From an uncultured Roseiflexaceae bacterium (lineage in GTDB: Bacteria; Chloroflexota; Chloroflexia; Chloroflexales; Roseiflexaceae): a DNA stretch of 16,509 bases. Positions within the stretch are counted from its first letter, which is position 1, and every line of letters begins with the position of its first letter. The position numbers and the translations under genes are program-made. The notes under the pieces were generated by a model. That model made no database searches, was not told the origin of the DNA, and saw only the letters and a program-made list of their open reading frames with translations. Location of the stretch: positions 1-16,509 of the forward strand of contig CALKHR010000144.1 in NCBI GenBank assembly GCA_937988885.1. Direction: 5' to 3'. Positions 6,305 through 13,873 of the stretch are shown here, piece after piece.

Positions 6305-7723
6305 CTACTGCGGCCTGGCGTTCTCGGGCAGCGGCGAGACGTAGCGTTTGCCGTTGGTGCGTTGCTTGAATTCGGCTTGGGCCTCGGCGAGCAGGTCGGG
6401 GCGCTGGAAGAGATCGAGGCCCGCGAGCGCGATGGCCTTGGCGGCCAGTTGCATGCCCTTAAAGCCGATGCTTGAGCCGGAGCAGGCGACGATCTGCCAG
6501 CTGTGCCCGGGCGTGCCGACTGGCCAGCAGGTGGTGTTGATTTGGGCGGTTGGCGTGATATGGCTCACATCGGCGACTTCGGTGGAGCCGGGCAGCGTGA
6601 TGCTGACTTCTTTGTGCGGCAGGATCTGGCCCCACAGCGGCTTGTCGAGCAGTGCCGGATCGAGTTCGACATCGACCACGTTCTGCAGGTTCTCAAACGA
6701 TTGCCTGAGCGCGCTGGGCAGGAAGGTGCTCTGCAGTTGTTTGGCGAAGGCTTGCTCCTCCTCAGTGAAGTGGATCTCGCCGAGAGATTGCAGTTTTTCG
6801 AGCAGCAGGCGCGAGAGGGTGCGGTTCGGCAGGAGTTCGTAGCAGCCGGTGATGAACTCGATGTCGTGGGTGGTGCCGCTCATCAGGGCCGCGCCCTTGG
6901 CGATGTCGAGCACGCGCTGGTAGATCTCTTCGACTTGATCGCGGCGGGGTGCGCGCACAAAATACCAAGCTTGAGCGTAGGCGGGCACCACGTTCGGCGC
7001 TTGGCCACCGTGCGTCACAACGCTGTGGATGCGGGCTTCGGGGATAATGTGTTCGCGCAGGTAGTTGACGCCTACGTCCATCAGCATCACGCCGTCGAGC
7101 GCACTGCGACCGTTGTGCGGATCGGCGGCGCCGTGCGCGGTGACGCCGTGGAAATTGACCTTGAAGGAGTTCATAGCCAGCGAGGAGCCGTACCAGACCA
7201 TGTTGGTATCGCCCGGGTGCCAGGTGAGCGCGGCGTCGAGGTCGTCGAACACACCCGCTGCGGCCATGAAGGTCTTGCCGACCAGAGTCTCCTCGGCGGG
7301 GCAGCCGTAGTAGCGCAGTGTGCCGCTGATGCCCTGTTGCTCCATCATTTCTTTGATCGCCAGCGCAGCACCCAAGCAGGCCACGCCGAACAGGTTGTGG
7401 CCACAGCCGTGCCCTGGCCCACCTGTGACGATCGGGTTGTGCGAGGTGGCGACTTGCTGCGATAGGCCGGGCAACGCGTCGTACTCGCCTAGGATGCCGA
7501 TGATCGGCGAGCCGCTACCCCAGGTTGCGACGAAGGCAGTGGGCAATTGGCCAACGCCCCGTTGAACCGTGAAGCCATTTGCTTCGAGTTCGTCGGCCAG
7601 GAGTTTGCTGGCAAATTGCTCGGTCAATGCGACTTCTGGACGCTCCCAAATGGCTTTAGCTAAGTAGGAAAGTTGCTCTTCTCGGTCGTCGATATATGCT
7701 TCGACCGTTTGTTGTGAGGGCAT
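6305..7723 (-). CDS. M20-family amidohydrolase, AbgB-like
   Basis: This 472-residue protein has the layout of the AbgB branch of M20 metallopeptidases; E. coli AbgB, of similar length, cleaves p-aminobenzoyl-glutamate. Metal-site motifs are visible: GEYDALPG (79-86), GHGCGHN (104-110) and the acidic pair in PAEE (142-145). A dimerisation-domain segment follows with THGGQAPNVVPAYAQAW and FVRAPRRDQ. No signal peptide is present, so it should be cytoplasmic. The start is fixed by AGGAGG 8-13 bases before ATG. It is transcribed alone and divergently from the cell-wall sugar genes. The substrate cannot be told: folate-type amides, N-acyl amino acids or peptide amides are all possible. A link to muropeptide breakdown is speculation based on position. 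Confidence 0.85.
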   Translation of the reverse strand: MPSQQTVEAYIDDREEQLSYLAKAIWERPEVALTEQFASKLLADELEANGFTVQRGVGQLPTAFVATWGSGSPIIGILGEYDALPGLSQQVATSHNPIVTGGPGHGCGHNLFGVACLGAALAIKEMMEQQGISGTLRYYGCPAEETLVGKTFMAAAGVFDDLDAALTWHPGDTNMVWYGSSLAMNSFKVNFHGVTAHGAADPHNGRSALDGVMLMDVGVNYLREHIIPEARIHSVVTHGGQAPNVVPAYAQAWYFVRAPRRDQVEEIYQRVLDIAKGAALMSGTTHDIEFITGCYELLPNRTLSRLLLEKLQSLGEIHFTEEEQAFAKQLQSTFLPSALRQSFENLQNVVDVELDPALLDKPLWGQILPHKEVSITLPGSTEVADVSHITPTAQINTTCWPVGTPGHSWQIVACSGSSIGFKGMQLAAKAIALAGLDLFQRPDLLAEAQAEFKQRTNGKRYVSPLPENARPQ

Positions 7724-7757
7724 GGTGTGTTCCTCCTATAGACCTACTGTTGTTGCG

Positions 7758-7763
7758 ATTATA
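7758..7763 (-). promoter_or_regulatory. -10 box of the M20 gene
   Basis: On the minus strand the sequence reads GGGTATAATCG, a perfect TATAAT with extended context, about 35 bases upstream of the ATG. The -35 is weak: GCAAAA at 17 bases or TTGGCA at 20 bases. The predicted leader of about 28 bases carries the Shine-Dalgarno site. Confidence 0.55.
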
Positions 7764-7805
7764 CCCGACTTAATGCTGATTTTTGCCAATAAGTTGCGCC
7801 ATTAG

Positions 7806-7834
7806 TTGACAAGTTGCATGAGGTGGCCTAGAAT
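7806..7834 (+). promoter_or_regulatory. Near-consensus sigma70 promoter of the namZ-to-kinase gene set
   Basis: TTGACA (7806-7811) and TAGAAT (7829-7834) are exactly 17 bases apart, the best promoter in the window. Predicted transcription start is near 7841. AAGTTGC occurs at 7791-7797 and 7811-7817, and the core AGTTG also at 7804-7808, three copies around the -35 that could bind a regulator. Confidence 0.7.
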
Positions 7835-7860
7835 ACACGCCACCAATCACCCTGGTATCG

Positions 7861-7882
7861 AAATGGTTTCCTCAAATGGTTT
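7861..7882 (+). repeat. Direct repeat AAATGGTTT in the leader
   Basis: AAATGGTTT occurs at 7861-7869 and 7874-7882, with a 13-base period, about 20-40 bases downstream of the predicted transcription start. The first copy is also part of a small palindrome, GAAA-TGG-TTTC (7860-7870). Position and form suit a repressor or activator site; no factor is identified. Confidence 0.35.
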
Positions 7883-7933
7883 GTGTGTGGCGCTGTTGCC
7901 ATACCACCGTACAATGAACGGAATTTGACGCAG

Positions 7934-9088
7934 GTGTCACGAAGCCACGTTCTGCCCGGAATCAGTGTTTTGCTTGAGCAAAAGTCCGACTTGCTCCACA
8001 ATCGCCGCGTTGGCGTAGTAAGTAGTCCAAGCGGAGTTCTACCCGATCTCACCAGTAGCGCCGAGGCATTGTTACAAGTTGCCGATGTGCGCGCGCTTTT
8101 CGGGCCCGAACATGGTCTCCTCGGAGCCGCCGATGCTGGTGAACATGTCGATGCTTCGATTCATCCCTCTGGTGTGCCGATCTACAGTCTTTACGGGGAT
8201 AACCTCGCACCAACCGCTGAACAACTTGCCGATCTCGATGTGATCGTGTTCGATACGCAGGATGTCGGTTGCCGCTTCTACACATACGCTTGGTCGCTTG
8301 TGCTGGTGATGAAGGCCGCCGCAGCGGCAGGTGTATCGGTGATCGTGGCCGATCGTCCGAACCCGATCGGTGGGGCGGTCGAGGGGCCTGGTGTTCAACC
8401 CGCGCAACGCACCTTGGTGGGTCTGCATGATGTGCCGATTCGCCACGGTTTGACGATCGGTGAATTGGCGCTGTTGGTGAACGCCGAGCTCGCAATCGAT
8501 TGCGAGCTGACGGTGGTTCGCTGCGAAGGCTGGCACCGCGGGAGTTATTGGGAGGCGACGGGACTGCCTTGGGTGGCTCCTTCGCCCAATATGCCCACCG
8601 TCGGAACGGCGGTGGTGTACCCTGGCACCTGTTTAATGGAGGGTTTGAGCGTCTCGGTGGGCCGCAGCACCGCGATGCCGTTCGAGTGGCAGGGCGCGCC
8701 TTGGGTCGATGCTTCAGCGCTGGCCAACAGCCTCAATGCCTTGAAACTGCCCGGTGTGCGTTGGCGTCCAGTCGCCTTTAAGCCAGCCGCAGGGCCATAC
8801 GCCAACCAGCAGTGCTTCGGCGCCCAACCGCACGTGCTCGACCGCAGCAAGTTCCGGCCCGTGCTGAGCGGCTTCGCGATGGTCACCGCACTCTGGCGTA
8901 TGGGCCAGGAGCGTTCACCGGAGCACGATCGCATTCATTGGAACACTGAACATTTCGACCGCCTAGCAGGCACGCCCGATATCCGCATTGCTATCGAAGC
9001 AGGAGCTACCCCCGCAGAACTCGCTGCCGATTGGCCCGCCTACGAGCAGCAATTCCGCGAGCGCGCAGCACCATTCTTGCTGTATTAA
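7934..9088 (+). CDS. namZ: NamZ-type exo-beta-N-acetylmuramidase (DUF1343), no signal peptide
   Basis: This 384-residue protein matches the DUF1343 family, whose characterised member NamZ (B. subtilis YbbC) releases MurNAc from the non-reducing ends of cell-wall saccharides. Family motifs in order are GISVLLEQ near the N-terminus, RVGVVSSPSGV (25-35), GPEHG (57-61) with a following AGEHVD, DTQDVGCRFYTY (107-118), DRPNPIGG (140-147) and PIRHGLTIGE (168-177). The C-terminal domain with WRPVAFKP and CFG is also present. B. subtilis NamZ is secreted, but no hydrophobic leader is visible here from any start, so the enzyme is probably cytoplasmic. Start is uncertain: GTG 7934 fits the family N-terminus, while in-frame GTG 7883 and TTG 7925 are alternatives; none has a clear ribosome binding site. 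First gene of the salvage set. Confidence 0.85.
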   Translation: MSRSHVLPGISVLLEQKSDLLHNRRVGVVSSPSGVLPDLTSSAEALLQVADVRALFGPEHGLLGAADAGEHVDASIHPSGVPIYSLYGDNLAPTAEQLADLDVIVFDTQDVGCRFYTYAWSLVLVMKAAAAAGVSVIVADRPNPIGGAVEGPGVQPAQRTLVGLHDVPIRHGLTIGELALLVNAELAIDCELTVVRCEGWHRGSYWEATGLPWVAPSPNMPTVGTAVVYPGTCLMEGLSVSVGRSTAMPFEWQGAPWVDASALANSLNALKLPGVRWRPVAFKPAAGPYANQQCFGAQPHVLDRSKFRPVLSGFAMVTALWRMGQERSPEHDRIHWNTEHFDRLAGTPDIRIAIEAGATPAELAADWPAYEQQFRERAAPFLLY

Positions 9089-9246
9089 TTGATACTTGGT
9101 GGATCGCATACGGGCACCACTCGCTCTCCGACCCGCCAATTCGAGACGACGATTCTTAACACTGCAATCACATACTGGTTCGTCCCAATGTCTATTATCG
9201 CCCACGTGTGTGGGATGGTATGTAGATTCCTGTTCGGAGGAAAGTT

Positions 9247-10719
9247 ATGAACCATCGGCGCATCTCACTTGGAATCCTGACGCTGTTGCTAGCGAGTCTG
9301 CTAGCAGCCTGTGGCGGCAGCACACCGGCCACCCCGGCTGCCGAGCCGACCAGTGCCCCCGCCGCAGCACAACCGACCGCAGCTCCCGCCGCCCCGGAGG
9401 CGACTGCCGCCCCGGAGGCGACCGCTGCCGCACCTGAGCCGACGGCTGCACCAGCCGCACAACCGACTCCTGCTCCGTTGGAGCCACTGCCGATCCCGGA
9501 TCAGCCGAAGGCTCCTGTGAGCACCAGCGGCTTCCAGGGCACCTTGCAGTTCTGGGTGCTGGGCTATCAGCCGAACGGCGGCAACCGCACCGGCCAGTTG
9601 ATGGACGCCGCCGTGGCCGCGTTCACCAAGAACAACCCCGACATCAAGGTTGAGATCACCGGCTACACTGGCGATCAGGCGGGCTTCACCAAGCTCACCC
9701 AGGCCGTCCAGGGCGGTCAGGCGGTCGATGTCTTCCGCTTGCCGTCGGACATTCTGCCGCTGTTGGTGAACGATGGCTTGGTCGCACCAATCGACGACTT
9801 CTTGACCGAAGAGGACAAGGCCGACATCTACCCGAACCTGCTGCAGGCGGTTTCGGTCGATGGTCAAGCCTATGCGTGGCCGCTCTGGGTGCCGCCCGTG
9901 GGCATGTACTTGAACCTCGACATCTTCGAGGAGCGCGGCGTTGAACTGCCTCCACGCGATTGGACCTACGAACAGTTCGTCGAGATCGCCAAGCAGTTGA
10001 CCTTCACCCGCGACAACGGCGATCAGGTGTATGGCTACACCGCGCTGATCGACCCGGGTGTGGTGAACGCTTGGTCGTTCATCCTTGGCGAAGGCGCGCT
10101 GCCGCTCAGCCCCGACAACAAGACCTACACCTTCGATACGCCCGAGGCGATCAGCGGCTTGCAGAAGCTGGCCGACCTGGCGCTGGTCCACAAGGTCACC
10201 CCACCAGACTTCGGCGCGCAGACCGGCGCGGACATCGCTTCCGGCTTTAAGGATCGCCAGGTGTACGCGATGTACAGCGAGCCCAGCGGTGCTTCGTCGG
10301 GCTACGCTGCCGCTGGCATGAACTTCGACGTGTGGCCGATGCCGATCATGGCGAGCGGTCGGCACCAGACCGCCGGTGGTATTGGTCTGATCTCGGTGGC
10401 TGCCATCGAGGATGAGGCCAAGTTGCAGGCTGCGATGGACTTGGGCCGCTACCTGACCAGCGCCGAGGTTGGTATGGACGTTGAGGGCTACTACCTGGCC
10501 CCCGGCGCTCGCCGCTCGGTGAAGGTCGATGCGCCGATCAACAAGTTCGAGTCGCTGGTGGAGAGCTGCTACATCACGCCGATCATCACGGAATGGCCGC
10601 AGATCCGCACCATTCTGCACCCGCAGATCCAGAATGTGATCTTCGGGCAGTTGAGCGCTGAGGAGGCGCTCAAGCAACCCGCCGAAGAGATCAATATGAT
10701 TTTGTCGATGGGTTCCTAG
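9247..10719 (+). CDS. ABC sugar-type substrate-binding lipoprotein
   Basis: This 490-residue protein is a family 1 (CUT1-type) extracellular solute-binding protein. Residues 1-21 are a lipoprotein signal peptide with lipobox LAAC and lipidated Cys22. Residues about 23-80 are a low-complexity Ala/Pro/Thr/Glu tether, and the binding fold starts near LQFWVLG and includes WPLWVPPVGMYLNLDIFE. It should sit on the outer face of the cytoplasmic membrane and deliver a saccharide to the two permeases downstream. The start is supported by CGGAGGAAAG just before ATG 9247. Family assignment gives 'sugar'; a MurNAc-containing ligand is inferred from the flanking genes. The 158-base gap after namZ holds only a weak -10-like TATTAT (9193) and a small CCCAC/GTGGG palindrome (9201-9214). 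Confidence 0.88.
   Translation: MNHRRISLGILTLLLASLLAACGGSTPATPAAEPTSAPAAAQPTAAPAAPEATAAPEATAAAPEPTAAPAAQPTPAPLEPLPIPDQPKAPVSTSGFQGTLQFWVLGYQPNGGNRTGQLMDAAVAAFTKNNPDIKVEITGYTGDQAGFTKLTQAVQGGQAVDVFRLPSDILPLLVNDGLVAPIDDFLTEEDKADIYPNLLQAVSVDGQAYAWPLWVPPVGMYLNLDIFEERGVELPPRDWTYEQFVEIAKQLTFTRDNGDQVYGYTALIDPGVVNAWSFILGEGALPLSPDNKTYTFDTPEAISGLQKLADLALVHKVTPPDFGAQTGADIASGFKDRQVYAMYSEPSGASSGYAAAGMNFDVWPMPIMASGRHQTAGGIGLISVAAIEDEAKLQAAMDLGRYLTSAEVGMDVEGYYLAPGARRSVKVDAPINKFESLVESCYITPIITEWPQIRTILHPQIQNVIFGQLSAEEALKQPAEEINMILSMGS
9388..9422 (+). repeat. 18-bp tandem duplication in the lipoprotein linker
   Basis: The 17 bases at 9388-9404 recur identically at 9406-9422, an 18-base period that keeps frame and encodes AAPEAT twice. 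It lies in the tether after the lipidated cysteine, where length changes are tolerable. Confidence 0.65.
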
Positions 10720-10728
10720 CGACACAGC

Positions 10729-10758
10729 GCGAGGGGCGTGCATGGCAGCGTCCCTCGC
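10729..10758 (+). promoter_or_regulatory. Intercistronic hairpin after the binding-protein gene
   Basis: GCGAGGGGCG (10729-10738) pairs with CGTCCCTCGC (10749-10758) over 10 bp, including one G-T pair, around a 10-base loop. It starts 9 bases after the stop. There is no T-tract. Hairpins in this position commonly protect the mRNA of the binding protein or attenuate read-through, giving more binding protein than permease; that role is inferred here. Confidence 0.5.
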
Positions 10759-10861
10759 ACCCCAACGGCACAGCGCGCTGTTCCGTTGCTATCAACGTAT
10801 CCTTGCGGCGTGGCCGATCTTCACGATTGGACGCGCCGCAAAACAATGCCACGGAGGCTTC

Positions 10862-11800
10862 ATGGCCCGTATCGCGCAACCATCAGCCAATTCACAATCC
10901 CAATCACTTGTGTGGCGTATTCGGCGTTTCCTTAACAGATACGGTTGGGGCTATGCGTTCGTCCTACCGAGTATGTTCACCTTCGTGATCTTCACGCTGA
11001 TCCCGGTCTTTTGGTCGTTCATCATCTCGTTCCAGCAGTACAATTTGCGCACCGGCGGCAAGTGGGTGGGGTTGTCGAACTACTACCTGGCCTTCACCAC
11101 GCAGAGCGGTGTGTTCGTCACGGCGCTAAAGAACACGCTGATCTATACCATCATCACGGTGACGGCCAACATCCTGATCGGCCTCATCTTGGCGAGCCTC
11201 ATTCAGCCACTCGGTAAGTACGCTAAAACCTTCTTCCGCGCCGCCTACTACCTGCCCGCCGTGACGAGTGTGGTGATCATCTCGATGACGTGGCGTTGGA
11301 TCTTCAATGCGCAATGGGGTTTGCTCAACTATCTGTTCAGCCTAGTGGGGCTGCCAGCTGTGCGTTGGCTGTCGGACCCGAATATCGCGCTGTACAGTAT
11401 CATCTTATCGACGGTGCTCACAGTGCCTGCTACTGGTGTGGTGCTGTTTAGCGCAGCGATGGGTAGCATTCCCCCCGATTTCCACGAGGCTGCCGAGCTC
11501 GATGGCGCAGGTCCTATCCAACGCTGGTGGTCGATCACGCTGCCGCTGATCAAGCCGACCACACTGTATTTGGTGGTGCTCTACACGATCGCGAGTTTCG
11601 AGGTCTTTGAGAAGGTCTACATTATGGTGCCGAGCGGCGTGGGCAATAGCACCCAAACGATCGTCACCCAGATCTATCAAAACGGCTTCCAACAGTTCCG
11701 CTACGGTGTAGCTGCAGCACAGGCATTTATCCTCTTTTTGATTATCGCATCGGTCGCGGCGATACAGTTCCGCTTTCTACAAAGCGACATCGAATATTAG
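10862..11800 (+). CDS. CUT1-type ABC sugar permease (MalF-like)
   Basis: This 312-residue inner-membrane permease has about six hydrophobic segments, the first at GYAFVLPSMFTFVIFTLIPV. The ATPase-docking EAA loop is at 209-217, EAAELDGAG, followed by WWSITLPLIKP. The start is ATG 10862, with ACGGAGG 5 bases upstream. An in-frame ATG at 10742 would add 40 residues but overlaps the intercistronic hairpin and has no ribosome binding site. It pairs with the next permease to form the transmembrane channel. The reading frame of permease 2 begins 9 bases after its stop. Confidence 0.88.
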   Translation: MARIAQPSANSQSQSLVWRIRRFLNRYGWGYAFVLPSMFTFVIFTLIPVFWSFIISFQQYNLRTGGKWVGLSNYYLAFTTQSGVFVTALKNTLIYTIITVTANILIGLILASLIQPLGKYAKTFFRAAYYLPAVTSVVIISMTWRWIFNAQWGLLNYLFSLVGLPAVRWLSDPNIALYSIILSTVLTVPATGVVLFSAAMGSIPPDFHEAAELDGAGPIQRWWSITLPLIKPTTLYLVVLYTIASFEVFEKVYIMVPSGVGNSTQTIVTQIYQNGFQQFRYGVAAAQAFILFLIIASVAAIQFRFLQSDIEY

Positions 11801-11809
11801 GCACTGCAC

Positions 11810-12667
11810 ATGGCAACACAACTACAAAATCTTCAGTTGCGCAAACGCCTGAACTTCGGCACAATCGCGATGTGGGTGGTACTGATCGTAACCACGATTA
11901 TTTCGCTCTGGCCGATGTACTGGCTGTTTATGACGGCCTTCACGCCTACACAGGATACGGTGAAGGTGCCGCCGGATCTACTGCCCGTCAATGCGAGTAT
12001 CGTCAACTTCCAGCGCCTGTTTGCGCAGGCGACCGACTATTGGCGCTGGGCGTTTAATAGCCTGGTGGTGGCGCTCAGCGTGACGCTGTTCCACGTGGTG
12101 TTCGATACGCTCGCGGGCTACGGCTTCGCCAAAAAGCAATTCCCTGGCCGCAACATCCTGTTCTGGATGATCCTCGCGACGCTGATGGTGCCCGATCACG
12201 TGACGCTAGTGCCGCGCTACATCGTCACGCGCAACCTGGGGCTGATCGACAGCCTGTGGGCGGTGGTGCTGCCCGCCACGGCGCAGGTGTTCGGCATCTT
12301 CCTGATGCGCCAATACATTCAAACGCTGCCCTCCGAACTTGAGGATGCCGCCCGCATCGACGGTTGCGGCGAGTTTGGCGTGTTCTGGCGCGTGATTATG
12401 CCGCTCTCGGCTCCCGCGATCGGCGCGCTCTCGATCTTCATCTTTGTGCGCAACTGGAACGACTTCTTCTGGCCGCTGATCGTGCTGCAGAAGAGTCCCA
12501 ACTACACGCTGCCCGTCGGCGTGGCGAGCTTGCAGGGCGAGTTTAGCACCGACTTCGGCATCATCTTCGCTGGGGCCGCCTTGGCCGCGTTGCCCACGAT
12601 CGTGTTCTTCCTGCTGTTCCAGCGCTACTTCCTCGAAGGCGTGCGGATGGGCGCGCTGAAGGGCTAA
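11810..12667 (+). CDS. CUT1-type ABC sugar permease (MalG-like)
   Basis: This 285-residue partner permease has hydrophobic segments beginning WVVLIVTTIISLWPMYWLFM. The EAA-type loop is EDAARIDGCG (178-187), followed by FWRVIMPLSAPAIG. The C-terminus RYFLEGVRMGALKG is typical of the second CUT1 permease. No Shine-Dalgarno site precedes ATG 11810; with only 9 bases after the preceding stop, translational coupling is likely. No ABC ATPase gene follows: AnmK starts 6 bases after the stop. The complex must therefore borrow an ATPase encoded elsewhere. Confidence 0.88.
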   Translation: MATQLQNLQLRKRLNFGTIAMWVVLIVTTIISLWPMYWLFMTAFTPTQDTVKVPPDLLPVNASIVNFQRLFAQATDYWRWAFNSLVVALSVTLFHVVFDTLAGYGFAKKQFPGRNILFWMILATLMVPDHVTLVPRYIVTRNLGLIDSLWAVVLPATAQVFGIFLMRQYIQTLPSELEDAARIDGCGEFGVFWRVIMPLSAPAIGALSIFIFVRNWNDFFWPLIVLQKSPNYTLPVGVASLQGEFSTDFGIIFAGAALAALPTIVFFLLFQRYFLEGVRMGALKG

Positions 12668-12673
12668 ACAACC

Positions 12674-13873
12674 ATGCTTGTGATCGGCTTAATCTCCGGC
12701 ACCTCGATGGATGCTATCGACGCGGCGCTGGTCGAGTTGAAACACGACGGCCCCGTGCTCAATATGCGGCTGCGCGCCTTCACGATGCTGCCCTACGATC
12801 CCGCGCTGCGCGCTCGCTTGGTGGAACTGCTGCCGCCGCTCCAGGGCAGCACGGCGGCGGTCTGCGAATTGAACGTGCAGGTGGCCGAGGTGTTCGCCGA
12901 TGCGGTTGAGCATCTTGCCGCGCAGGCCAATCTCTCGCTCGATCAGATCGACCTGATCGCCTCGCACGGCCAGACGGTGTATCACCAGGTTGCGCCCGGA
13001 CAGGTGCGCTCGACCCTGCAACTCGGCACGCCCGCCGTCTTCGCCGAGCGAATCGGCTGCACGGTGGTGAGCGACTTCCGTCCCCGCGATATTGCGGCGG
13101 GTGGCCAGGGAGCGCCGCTGGTGCCCTACCTCGATGTGCTGCTGTTCAAGCACCCGCAGCGCAACCGCGTGCTGCAAAACATCGGCGGCATCGGCAACCT
13201 GACGTATCTGCCCACCAACGGCGAGCCGTTCTCGTTCGACACTGGGCCAGGCAATGTGCTGATCGATGAGGCGATGCGGCTGATCAGCAACGGCAGCCAG
13301 ACGTTCGACAAGAACGGCGAATTGGCCGCCACCGGAGAGGTGAACCTGGCGTTGGTCGAGGAATGGATGCGGCACCCGTATTTTCAGCTTGAGCCGCCCC
13401 GCAGCACGGGCCGCGAACTGTTCGGCGTGGCCGAGGCACAGCAATACGTGGCGCAGTGCCGCGCCCACGGGCTGAGTGATGCCGACACGATCGCCACCAT
13501 CACGGCGCTGACGGCGTACAGCATCGCTGACAGCTATCGGCGCTGGTGCGGCCCGATCGACGAGGCGCTGATCAGCGGCGGTGGGGCGCGCAACACCACG
13601 CTATTGCGCATGCTCCAGAGCATCCTACCGGAGATCAGCGTGCAGACTGTCGATGCGCTCGCGCTCGATGCCGATGCCAAGGAAGCGGTGGCGTTCGCGG
13701 TGGCGGGCTACGCGGCGCTGCACGGCTGGCCCAACAACATCCCCGCCGCCACGGGCGCGAGCAGGCCGGTGGTGCTGGGCAATATCACACCTGGCAACAA
13801 TTACCGCGCACTGCTCCAGCGCGTGCTCAGCAGTTCTGCGGAACCAGTACAACGAATCGAACTCCATGCTTGA
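12674..13873 (+). CDS. anmK: Anhydro-N-acetylmuramic acid kinase
   Basis: This 399-residue protein carries the AnmK signature: LISGTSMDAIDAALVEL at the N-terminus (phosphate-binding loop at 8-14), ASHGQTVYH (96-104), GQGAPLVPYLD (144-153), GGIGNLTYLP (171-180) and FDTGPGN (188-194) with probable catalytic D189. A C-terminal SGGGARN also binds nucleotide. AnmK opens the 1,6-anhydro ring of anhydro-MurNAc with ATP, giving MurNAc-6-phosphate, the substrate of MurQ. The next gene is MurQ and overlaps the AnmK stop by 8 bases. No lytic transglycosylase or NagZ, the usual sources of anhydro-MurNAc, is in the window. Confidence 0.93.
   Translation: MLVIGLISGTSMDAIDAALVELKHDGPVLNMRLRAFTMLPYDPALRARLVELLPPLQGSTAAVCELNVQVAEVFADAVEHLAAQANLSLDQIDLIASHGQTVYHQVAPGQVRSTLQLGTPAVFAERIGCTVVSDFRPRDIAAGGQGAPLVPYLDVLLFKHPQRNRVLQNIGGIGNLTYLPTNGEPFSFDTGPGNVLIDEAMRLISNGSQTFDKNGELAATGEVNLALVEEWMRHPYFQLEPPRSTGRELFGVAEAQQYVAQCRAHGLSDADTIATITALTAYSIADSYRRWCGPIDEALISGGGARNTTLLRMLQSILPEISVQTVDALALDADAKEAVAFAVAGYAALHGWPNNIPAATGASRPVVLGNITPGNNYRALLQRVLSSSAEPVQRIELHA

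Noticed and set aside
9301..10743. 480-codon minus-strand open frame opposite the binding-protein gene
   Set aside because: The + strand frame has a signal peptide, lipobox and solute-binding fold. The antisense frame has only compositional bias and a low-complexity Arg/Gly end.
10742..10861. N-terminal extension of the first permease by 40 residues
   Set aside because: The upstream ATG lies in the loop of the intercistronic hairpin without a ribosome binding site, while ATG 10862 has ACGGAGG at ideal distance.
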